Of a stretch of DNA of 64,000 bases, positions 35,554 through 43,240 are shown one piece after another (position 1 is the first letter of the stretch; every line of letters begins with the position of its first letter). Where the stretch lies: assembly GCA_030612725.1 (NCBI GenBank), contig JAUWNJ010000003.1, positions 62,001-126,000 on the forward strand. The letters run 5' to 3'. Origin of the DNA: Planctomycetales bacterium. GTDB taxonomy: Bacteria > Planctomycetota > Phycisphaerae > SM23-33. The notes beneath the pieces were generated by a model. It was not told the DNA's origin and did no database searches. It was given only the letters and a program-made list of their open reading frames with translations. Made by a program: the position numbers and the translations under genes.

Positions 35554-37410
35554 TCAGATATTTTCATCCGACTTTGCATGTTTCTTTTCGACGAACGCGC
35601 GGTATTCGGGTCCGCAGTTATACGCACAGAACGGGAAAATCCCTTCCGGCGTCGAGTACAGTATGACACAGCGTTTGACTCGTTGCACGTCGTAATTATA
35701 TCGGTCCTGAAAGTGCATCCCGGCACAAAGCAGCGTCTTGTAGGTATGCTTCTCGCCTTCGCCCCGACCAAGGTTTTTATCGACCAGACCCCGGAGGCTT
35801 CGGACGAATTTTTTCACGTCAAGCCCCGGCGGAGCGGATTCGGCGTGAAAATGCCGCTTGAACATCCTGAATACAGCCATTTTATCCAGCCAGGACATTC
35901 GTCCTTTTTTCTCGATTCGCCGCGCGAGACGGTTCATGTCGCTGAACATTCCCTCGACATCGACGACCTGCGGGAAGGGAAACGCCTTCCCGTCCGGCGA
36001 GATCATAAGGTATGTTCCGAAGGCGCAGTCCGGGTGGCAGGAGGGGCGAATCTTGGCCTGGCCCGTTATCGCCTGGAGGAATTGGCCCAGCGGCGCGACG
36101 ATCGAAAGCGGGTACATGTCGCGTAGCGGTTCGGCTCCGGCCGCGTCGGCGATGTCATGCGCCAGGTCGCCGAGTGTGTAGCGTTTTTCGGCCACTTCGG
36201 ACGGATCGGCCCGACCTGAAAAACTTACAGGCTGATAACTGATACCGCTGACAACGTCTATATTCGCCACGGCGAAGCGGAAAACCTCACCTACCTGCTC
36301 GTCGTTGACGCCTTTGAGGATGGTCGGGACGAGGCAGACCTTCAGGCCGATCTTCCGGCAATTTTCGATGCAGGCGAGTTTCTTTTCCCATATTCCGGGG
36401 TAGTTTCGCGTGTAGCGGTGCGGTTCTTCGCCTACGCCGTCGAACTGGAGGTAGAGCGTGTGGATGCCGGCATCGGCGGCGGCACGGGCGAATTCGATAT
36501 CGGCGAAGGTCAGGCCGTTGGTCGCTAGTTGGATGTGCGAAAAGCCCATATCGCGCGCTGCCGAGATAATCCGCAGAAAATCGGGATGTATCGTCGGTTC
36601 GCCGCCGGTGAACTGAATGGCCGTCGCCGGCGTCGGGTCCATTTCACGCAAGGCTCGCAACTGCTTGAGCACCTGCTCGAAGGTCGGTTCGCAGACGTAT
36701 CCGTTCGCGCCGGAATTGGCGAAGCAGACCGGGCAACGCATGTTGCAGCGATTGGTCAGGTCGATCTGCGCCAGGCATGAGGCTGAGGTGTGCTGCCCGC
36801 ACAACCCGCACTCGGAAGGGCATCTACCGGCCTTGTGGGCAGGATGCCGCTGACCCGGAGCGTCCTCGAACGTCCACCAGGAAGCCTTTGAGTACAACAG
36901 CACGTCGCTGCTGATGCAATCGCGGAAATACCCGTGCTCCGGGCAGGTCTTTTCGATGAAGACAGCCCCATCGGCGACGAAATATCGTCCTAGTATCACC
37001 GCGCAACATTCGGGGCAGAGCGTCTCGACGGTTCGCGGCAGTCGGCGAAGAATCGGCTGGATCGGCGAACCGGAAAGCGTAGCACGGGCGTCTCGCCCGT
37101 GACTGGTAGCATGGTCGTCTCGGCCATGAACTTTCACGGGCGAGACGCCCGTGTTACTCGACCATATCGTATCGGCGTGGACTTCGGCGTTTTCTCCGCA
37201 ATCGTCGCAGTGGTATGTCAGGACGATTTGCTCGCCTTTCCGGTCGAATTCGGCGTCGATTACATTTTGGCAGATTGGGCAGGTCGCGCGGGTCGCCACG
37301 GGCAGCGAAGAGTACGTATCCTCAAGCCGTCCGATTGATCGGCGAAATTGCGCGAGTTTATCGCTAGTCGTATCGACGGATTCGTGTCGGTCTATCGCAA
37401 TCTGCGTCAT
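35554..37410 (-). CDS. Tes/MJ0619-like radical SAM protein with in-frame palindromic insertion
   Basis: 618 residues. N-terminal zinc-type cysteines (CPIC, CDDCG, CPECC, CPEHG, CPSECGLCG) precede the radical SAM motif CNMRCPVC (C222, C226, C229) in LAQIDLTNRCNMRCPVCFAN, then IQFTGGEPTIHPDFLRII. The order of cysteines and the IDLTNRCNMRCP-type sequence match the family holding tetraether lipid synthase Tes and MJ0619; bacterial relatives include membrane-spanning lipid synthases. Residues about 86-111 (including HGRDARAT) are encoded by a 78-bp palindromic element. The ATG directly abuts the stop of the dehydratase-like gene. Substrate is inferred, not shown. Confidence 0.85.
   Translation of the reverse strand: MTQIAIDRHESVDTTSDKLAQFRRSIGRLEDTYSSLPVATRATCPICQNVIDAEFDRKGEQIVLTYHCDDCGENAEVHADTIWSSNTGVSPVKVHGRDDHATSHGRDARATLSGSPIQPILRRLPRTVETLCPECCAVILGRYFVADGAVFIEKTCPEHGYFRDCISSDVLLYSKASWWTFEDAPGQRHPAHKAGRCPSECGLCGQHTSASCLAQIDLTNRCNMRCPVCFANSGANGYVCEPTFEQVLKQLRALREMDPTPATAIQFTGGEPTIHPDFLRIISAARDMGFSHIQLATNGLTFADIEFARAAADAGIHTLYLQFDGVGEEPHRYTRNYPGIWEKKLACIENCRKIGLKVCLVPTILKGVNDEQVGEVFRFAVANIDVVSGISYQPVSFSGRADPSEVAEKRYTLGDLAHDIADAAGAEPLRDMYPLSIVAPLGQFLQAITGQAKIRPSCHPDCAFGTYLMISPDGKAFPFPQVVDVEGMFSDMNRLARRIEKKGRMSWLDKMAVFRMFKRHFHAESAPPGLDVKKFVRSLRGLVDKNLGRGEGEKHTYKTLLCAGMHFQDRYNYDVQRVKRCVILYSTPEGIFPFCAYNCGPEYRAFVEKKHAKSDENI
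37079..37156. repeat. Triple-hairpin palindromic element inside the Tes-like gene
   Basis: Outer 23-base arms (37079-37101 and 37134-37156) pair with one mismatch; each arm is itself a hairpin CACGGGCG/CGCCCGTG. A third hairpin CATGGTCG/CGGCCATG lies between. The element adds about 26 residues in frame without a stop. It resembles Rickettsia palindromic elements in behaviour, not in sequence. Confidence 0.85.
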
Positions 37411-38730
37411 CTACTTAAACCATCGCGGATAGCGCCTTGGGCGTTTTTTTCGTCGGCAGTAGGAAAGAGCCAGTTCCATGAATATATCCAGGTCGCGCTC
37501 CATGTTGGAAGTGCTCGCATCGAAATAAAAGTTTCTGATGGGGATTCCGTCGTGATCGCGTGAGACCGAATGATAAACGGCCTCGGATACGATCCCGTTC
37601 ATGCACGAGAATGGGCTGATGTCGATGATTCCGTCGGCGCCTTTCTCGTAGAGATAGACACTTTTCCCGATTGACAGGGCCATTTCGCCCAGCGCGCCGT
37701 CGGCGGGAAGGTAAGGCCAACCCGGTTCGAGCACGTCTTTGTACACATCGTGCGGTTCCTCGTATCCGACGAAGTCCTCGGCGAACGGCGCGTATAGTTT
37801 GTGCTCATATCTTTTTTGGAAGCGGTTTTTAATAATGGCAGCGAGCATCGTGCGGCTGAAGGCTTTTCCTTCGCGCTTCAGGATGGTCTTTTGCGACCAG
37901 TTTGTGTACCAGACCCACTCGCCAACGTCTGACATCCATGCCTCTCCGCCGTGGGCCTCAATCCGCCGGATAGCGTCGCGATTACTGAACGTATTAAGCC
38001 GGCAGAATATCTCGCCGACGACGCCTATCAATGGTCGGTCCTTCGTGTATGTAGCAGGGACGGCCCGGAATGCGTCGCGCATATTGACAAGCGCCGTTAA
38101 TACCTTTTCGAGTCGCTGCTTGCCAGTCAGCGCCGGGTCCGAAACCACCTCTTCGACGGCGTCCAGCGAGTTTTCGAAAACTTCGTCGGCGTCGCCGGGG
38201 GTGTCTTCGTACGGGCGGGTCTTAAGCTGCATTTTCACGAGGATGTCCGCCGATACCATGCCCCACCATGCCCGTTTCATGAAGTCGGGCGCGTGGGCTG
38301 TGAAATCGTCGTAACTGTTCTTCGACGTCGGCGAGATGACCGGAACGTCGTCGTGGCCCAGTTCGCCGAGGACCTGTTTGAGATACGGTGCGTATTGACC
38401 GAAGCGGCAGGGTCCTTCCGCCGTCGGCATCAGGAACGCCGTTTTGTCCGGGTCGAAGTCGTCGGCATGGATAATCCGCAGGAAGTCGCCGATTGTAACC
38501 TTTTCCGGGTAGCATTCTTCGCCGCTGGTGTAGAGTCCGCCAAGTTCGAGCGTTTGCTCATCGGATTCAGGCGTAACTGCCGAATCGATACCGATTGAGC
38601 GGAACACTGCCGCCATCATCCTCGCACCGGCATAAGTCATTCGCGGTATCCAAAGCGTCCGCCCGGTAAGACTGACCCGCCGGGAATGACCCGCCGCAGG
38701 TTCCGTCATCGTTTGTGTCTGTGAAATCAT
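37411..38730 (-). CDS. 2-hydroxyacyl-CoA dehydratase/BCR-type component, PlsR-like
   Basis: 439 residues related to the D-component/DUF2229-side proteins of 2-hydroxyglutaryl-CoA dehydratase systems. Landmarks: TLWIPRMTYAGARMMAAVF, LYTSGEECYPEKVTIGDF, FLMPTAEGPCRFGQYAPY, and late cysteines for Fe-S binding (ISPFSCMNGI). In clostridia a protein of this type partners the multidomain PlsA in plasmalogen synthesis. It starts 51 bp after the activase gene and its stop touches the next ATG. Reaction inferred only. Confidence 0.78.
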   Translation of the reverse strand: MISQTQTMTEPAAGHSRRVSLTGRTLWIPRMTYAGARMMAAVFRSIGIDSAVTPESDEQTLELGGLYTSGEECYPEKVTIGDFLRIIHADDFDPDKTAFLMPTAEGPCRFGQYAPYLKQVLGELGHDDVPVISPTSKNSYDDFTAHAPDFMKRAWWGMVSADILVKMQLKTRPYEDTPGDADEVFENSLDAVEEVVSDPALTGKQRLEKVLTALVNMRDAFRAVPATYTKDRPLIGVVGEIFCRLNTFSNRDAIRRIEAHGGEAWMSDVGEWVWYTNWSQKTILKREGKAFSRTMLAAIIKNRFQKRYEHKLYAPFAEDFVGYEEPHDVYKDVLEPGWPYLPADGALGEMALSIGKSVYLYEKGADGIIDISPFSCMNGIVSEAVYHSVSRDHDGIPIRNFYFDASTSNMERDLDIFMELALSYCRRKKRPRRYPRWFK

Positions 38731-38781
38731 ATTCGTCCGTCCGTTTTCGTTTAGCCGTCGCCGGTACGGCGACGAATAAGG

Positions 38782-41700
38782 TTAAACCTGCGCCATTACG
38801 TCTTCTTCGGCGGCGTGCTTCTTCCAGGGTCTGAGGATTCCTTTGCTGTCGAGGTATGCCTCGCAGCGAGTCATCATTCCGGCGTCGTTGCTGTGCCCGT
38901 CAAATTGCAGCGACAGGAAGGGTTTTCCTGCCGATGCTGTTCGGATAAAGTGCCTGATGAACGAATCAGGCCCGCACTTGAAGTTGGTAATGTGGATAAT
39001 GTGCAGGTTGTCGCGCTCGCCGGTGATCTTCGCCGCTGCAATTAATTTCCGGCCATACTCCCAGTACATATTCTCGTTAACGTCGCGGATGTCCACGTCG
39101 TCGGTATCGAGGCAGTCGATGGGGATGCAGTTGACGCCGTAATAATCGCGCAGTTTCTTGGGAATATTGAGGTTAACGCCGGCGTCGTGAACGTTATAAG
39201 GTCTGCCTATAATAACAATCCCTGATTTGCGAAGTCTTTCGAGCGTCGCCAGCGCTTCGCGTCCAGCCTCAATCAGACGACGACGGAAATGCTTCTGGGT
39301 CTCGTAGGCTTTCGACAGGGCCGAATCGACCGTTTTGTTCTTGATGCCCAACTGGTTGCCTAGTTGTCGCATTATTTTGCTGACGGGTTTGAAGCCGTCG
39401 CGGAAGCGGACGCACGGGCAGAGGAATTTGTCGTAATGGGTTTCGAATGCAGGTGAGCGGCGGATGACGAACGGGAGCGTCTGCCCCCACGGGCAGATAT
39501 GCGACTCGGTCTGCATCCACTTCGTCTCGGTCGATACGGTATTCGGCAGGAAGATGTAATCGACTCCGGTTTCGAGAAGTTCTGCTACGTGCCCGTGGGC
39601 GACGATTACGGGAAAGCAAGGTTCGGCTACGACGTTGCTCAACCCCGAAGCCGCTGTTTTCCGGTTCGTCGGTTCGCTGACGACCACCTCGAAACCACAA
39701 TGCCTCCAGAACGCCCTCCAGAACGGAAGGTAATCCATCGCGAACATCGCTCGCGGGATACCGATCTTCGGCGCGCCGTCTGGGACGTCGGGCAAGCCGG
39801 ACTCATCATTAAACAACTGCTCGCGGAAGGCGAAAAGGTCTTTGATTACCGGTTTTATTGCGCTTTTGCTGCGTTTGCGGTATCGGTCGGAACACTTATC
39901 GCCCCAGTAAGTCTTTTCGCCCTCGACGGTGAATTCCTGGACGATGCAGTGGTTTGAGCAACCGTTGCAGGTGAACTCGCGCAGGCTGTAATCAATCTTG
40001 GAAAGGTCATATCCACGGAACCGACTGGAAGCAGCGCCCACAGGGACATATTGACCGTCCTGCTCCGAGGTTTCCTCGCCCGCCCCGGCGGATCTTTGAC
40101 CGGTGGCCATTGTCATTTTGTCTCTTGCCAGAAGCGCTGCCCCGATAGCACCCATAACGCCGTTGTACGGAGGGACGATAATCTCCTTGTCCAGCACTGC
40201 CGACATTGCGGCGACTACCGCGTCGTTATAAGCGGTCCCGCCCTGAAAGAAGAGGCAATCGCCGATATGCCGACCTCGAATGACACGATTGATGTAATTA
40301 TGAATCACTGAATACGCCAGGCCCGCCACGATGTCAGCCTTTTTGGCTCCGCGCTGCATGTAATCGGCAACGTCCCGCTCCATAAAGACTGTGCATCGCT
40401 CGCCCAATCGGATGGGCGCGTCGCTGGAAAGAGCCAGTTCGGCGAATTCATCAATGATGGATATTTCCAGTTCTTCCGCCCGTTCTTCCAGGAACGAGCC
40501 TGTCCCTGCCGCACATGCGTCGTTCATGGTGAAATCGACTACCACGCCGTCCTGGAGTGATATGAATTTGGAATCCTGCCCGCCGATCTCGAAGATAGTG
40601 TCGGGGACTTTTCCGTTTAGCATCGTCTGTCCGATAAAGGTCGCGCCGGTTTTATGCGCGGTGATTTCGTCGTTGATGGTGTCGGCTCCGACGAGTTGAC
40701 CTATCAGTTCGCGTCCGCTTCCGGTGGTTCCTACGCCGCGAATGATTACGTTGTCGCCAATTTCCTCGGCGATTTCGGTCAGCCCCGCCGAAACGACCTC
40801 GATAGGTCGGCCCTGTGTGCGAGTGTATATTTCCTTGATTACCCCGCCGGCAGAGTCGATTACGACGAGGTTCGTGGAGACTGATCCGATGTCGATTCCG
40901 AGGTATGCGTCGATTTTCTCGTTGCCGTAGGGTAGTTCGACCAGTTCGACCTGGTCCCGCAGGAGCACGAGTCGATGAGTGCTGAGCGGTTCTGATGTGG
41001 GGAAGTTACCACCGGTTGCGTCTGAGGCAGAGCGAATCTGCTCCATTTGCACCGCGAGGTTCCAGTCTGTTCGGGGGCCTTCCCTGCGAGCCGCCGCCAC
41101 CGCACCGACCGCCGGGACGTGCGCGTAAGCGTCCGGGACGATAAAATCGCCCTCGCCCAGATCGAACACTTCCCGCATCGTGCGATCAACAGCGGCATTG
41201 GCCGCCAGACCTCCGATAAATACCACGGGCGCTTCGACCGGATGCGACCGGACGACGGCCATGTGGAAATTTCTCGCCACTGCCTGGCACAGACCGGCGA
41301 GAACCTCGCCCGGCGAGTAACCCTTCTGCTGGGCGTGGATCATGTCGCTCTTGGCGAAGACGCTGCACCGCCCGGCAATCTGGGCCGTCCGTTCGGACTC
41401 CAGGGCAATCCTGCCGACATCCTCAACGGCAAATTGGAGACGACCTGCCTGCTGGTCTATGAACGCGCCCGTCCCGGCGGCACAATCGCCGTTCGTGGCA
41501 TAATCGACGATGGCGTAGGGTGGCACAGCCTTTCCAGGCTGTGTGCTTTCCTGCACAGGCTGAAAGCCTGTGCCACCACCACCATCCAACAGCAGGTATT
41601 TACTGGTCTGCCCGCCCATCTCAAAGACAGTGCGAGCGCGAATACCCATTGCCGATAAACCGAGGGCAACTGCCTTGAACTCGTTGACCGTGAAGACCTG

Positions 41701-41979
41701 GAGTTTATCGGCTACCAGTTGTCCCGCCGAACCCGTCAGGCACACGCCGACGACGTTCTCAACGCCGACGACAGCGACAACCTGCTCCAGAATCTCGGTA
41801 GCCACCGCAATAGGCCGGCCTCGAGTCCGACGGTATGCACTGAGGTAAAGGTCCGCACCATTGACATTCCTCGAACGCGTGAACTGCCCATCGGGAAAAG
41901 ACAAATCCCCAGCCTCTTCAATCAGCACAGCCGACGTTATGCTGATTGCACCAATGTCTATTCCTATATAGCATTTCAT
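38782..41979 (-). CDS. Double BcrAD/BadFG ATPase-DUF2229 protein, PlsA-like
   Basis: 1065 residues. ATPase domain 1 (1-300; YIGIDIGAISITSAV, GDCAAGTGAF with C166, GRCSVFAKSD with C205) and ATPase domain 2 (about 358-650; YLGIDIGSVSTNLVVID, FEIGGQDSKFISLQDG, ACAAGTGSF, GERCTVFMERD) each keep the Cys pair used for a bridging [4Fe-4S]. Then comes the DUF2229/HGD-D part (CNGCSNHCIVQEF, GDKCSDRY, AEPCFPVIVAHGH, SHICPWGQT, CPCVRFRDG). This layout matches activases that drive ATP-dependent low-potential electron transfer, including clostridial PlsA. Residues 135-154 come from an inserted palindromic element. Requires anaerobic conditions in known relatives. Confidence 0.85.
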   Translation of the reverse strand: MKCYIGIDIGAISITSAVLIEEAGDLSFPDGQFTRSRNVNGADLYLSAYRRTRGRPIAVATEILEQVVAVVGVENVVGVCLTGSAGQLVADKLQVFTVNEFKAVALGLSAMGIRARTVFEMGGQTSKYLLLDGGGGTGFQPVQESTQPGKAVPPYAIVDYATNGDCAAGTGAFIDQQAGRLQFAVEDVGRIALESERTAQIAGRCSVFAKSDMIHAQQKGYSPGEVLAGLCQAVARNFHMAVVRSHPVEAPVVFIGGLAANAAVDRTMREVFDLGEGDFIVPDAYAHVPAVGAVAAARREGPRTDWNLAVQMEQIRSASDATGGNFPTSEPLSTHRLVLLRDQVELVELPYGNEKIDAYLGIDIGSVSTNLVVIDSAGGVIKEIYTRTQGRPIEVVSAGLTEIAEEIGDNVIIRGVGTTGSGRELIGQLVGADTINDEITAHKTGATFIGQTMLNGKVPDTIFEIGGQDSKFISLQDGVVVDFTMNDACAAGTGSFLEERAEELEISIIDEFAELALSSDAPIRLGERCTVFMERDVADYMQRGAKKADIVAGLAYSVIHNYINRVIRGRHIGDCLFFQGGTAYNDAVVAAMSAVLDKEIIVPPYNGVMGAIGAALLARDKMTMATGQRSAGAGEETSEQDGQYVPVGAASSRFRGYDLSKIDYSLREFTCNGCSNHCIVQEFTVEGEKTYWGDKCSDRYRKRSKSAIKPVIKDLFAFREQLFNDESGLPDVPDGAPKIGIPRAMFAMDYLPFWRAFWRHCGFEVVVSEPTNRKTAASGLSNVVAEPCFPVIVAHGHVAELLETGVDYIFLPNTVSTETKWMQTESHICPWGQTLPFVIRRSPAFETHYDKFLCPCVRFRDGFKPVSKIMRQLGNQLGIKNKTVDSALSKAYETQKHFRRRLIEAGREALATLERLRKSGIVIIGRPYNVHDAGVNLNIPKKLRDYYGVNCIPIDCLDTDDVDIRDVNENMYWEYGRKLIAAAKITGERDNLHIIHITNFKCGPDSFIRHFIRTASAGKPFLSLQFDGHSNDAGMMTRCEAYLDSKGILRPWKKHAAEEDVMAQV
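41519..41577. repeat. Palindromic element inside the PlsA-like gene
   Basis: Arms GGTGGCACAG and CTGTGCCACC bound a 59-bp stretch with internal hairpins AGCC/GGCT and GCACAGGCT/AGCCTGTGC. It encodes about 20 residues (GGTGFQPVQ through AVPP) with no stop, placed between strand LLLDGG and IVDYATNGDCAAGTG of ATPase domain 1, where homologous domain 2 has no such insertion. Confidence 0.85.
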
Positions 41980-42082
41980 ACGTTTGCTATCCCATAATCA
42001 GCGTTCATGTTTAAATCGACACCACTGCGATATTATGACTGTTTAAGGCCTCTAATTTCAAGAACTCCCCCAATGTCGTTTT

Positions 42083-43051
42083 TCAGGTTTGCCGAGAAGA
42101 TTCGTACTCGATTACCTGCTGGAGCGTTTCGTCCAGCGAAAATTTTGGTTTATAACCTATTAATCTCTCGATTTTCGCCAGGTCAGGCTTGCGTGTGAGC
42201 ATGTCGTCGAAAGGACGACCGTATGCCTGCTCGTATGTGAGCGAGCGGATTTCACTGGATGAACCGGTCATCTCGATAACTTTTTCCGCCAGCGCGGTAA
42301 TTGTTATAGGCTCGTCCGAACCGATGTTGACGACCTGTCCGACGGCCTGTGGGCAATCCATCAATTTTACCAAAGCGCCGACCACGTCGGCGACGTTTGT
42401 GAAGCACCGGCTTTGTTGACCCGTACCGTACACCTCCAGCGGTTCGCCCCGCAATGCCGCCTTTACAAATCTCGGTACGACCATACCGTAAGCGCCCGTT
42501 TGTCGCGGACCAATGGTATTGAAGAGTCGGCCTATAACGGCCCCAAGCCCGTACTGGTCGTGATAGGCCAGGGCGAGGAACTCGTCAACCATCTTGCTGC
42601 ACGCATATGACCACCGCGTGAACCGCGTCGGTCCCAGCACCGACTCGTCATCCTCATTAAACGGTATCTTTTCGCTTTTTCCGTAAACCTCCGAAGTGCT
42701 TGCTACGAAGATTTTCCGCCCGAATTTGTTGGCAAGGTTCAGAACGACCTCCGAGCCGTGAATGTTGGTCTCGATAGTGTGAACGGGCCTATCGACGATA
42801 AGTTGGACGCCGACAGCGGCGGCCAGATGAAATATCATGTCGCACCGGTCAACCACCACTGCCATCGTGTCGCTGTTGCGGACGGACTCGCGGACGAATT
42901 GGAAACCTTCCCGATCCGCCAGGTGCCGGATGTTCTCCAATGAACCTGTCGATAGGTCATCGACGACGGTAACGCCGTGCCCGGCCTCCATCATCGCCCC
43001 TGACAGATGCGAACCGATGAAACCTGCTCCGCCTGTAATCAATACGTTCAT
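42083..43051 (-). CDS. NAD-dependent nucleotide-sugar epimerase/dehydratase
   Basis: Extended SDR enzyme of 322 residues. NVLITGGAGFIGSHL is the NAD site, STSEVYG supplies the catalytic Ser/Thr, and YACSK the Tyr-Lys pair; GRLFNTIGPRQTGAYGMVVP is typical of UDP-glucose epimerase/UDP-glucuronate decarboxylase relatives. Product sugar uncertain. Same strand as the asparagine synthase above and about 100 bp above the activase gene, so shared transcription is possible. Confidence 0.88.
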   Translation of the reverse strand: MNVLITGGAGFIGSHLSGAMMEAGHGVTVVDDLSTGSLENIRHLADREGFQFVRESVRNSDTMAVVVDRCDMIFHLAAAVGVQLIVDRPVHTIETNIHGSEVVLNLANKFGRKIFVASTSEVYGKSEKIPFNEDDESVLGPTRFTRWSYACSKMVDEFLALAYHDQYGLGAVIGRLFNTIGPRQTGAYGMVVPRFVKAALRGEPLEVYGTGQQSRCFTNVADVVGALVKLMDCPQAVGQVVNIGSDEPITITALAEKVIEMTGSSSEIRSLTYEQAYGRPFDDMLTRKPDLAKIERLIGYKPKFSLDETLQQVIEYESSRQT

Positions 43052-43159
43052 ATCGAATTATCCTTATACCGAGAAATTACGAGCCTCCACAAGAGCCTAC
43101 ATCTCCGTCGCTTCGCTGACAAGCGCCAAATTCGCCCCGCATGAGCCGACGCGCTCTCT

Positions 43160-43240
43160 TTACTTCGAAGTTCGGAATTCTCTACCGTCAGACCACGGCA
43201 TGCCAATGCCGTGCCAGGGTTCATTATTCGATATTCTCTT
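43160..43240. repeat. Heptamer-hairpin composite element at the asparagine synthase stop
   Basis: Units TTACTTC, GAAGTTC, GGAATTC (43160-43180), a hairpin CACGGCAT/ATGCCGTG (43194-43213), then ATTATTC and GATATTC (43223-43236). Layout and sequence parallel 33478-33566, so these are two copies of one composite element. It supplies the final codons and stop of the asparagine synthase. Confidence 0.7.

Noticed and set aside
37079-37156. The Tes-like gene considered frameshifted or chimeric because of odd residues 86-111.
   Set aside because: The frame continues cleanly with family motifs on both sides; the odd residues match the palindromic element exactly.
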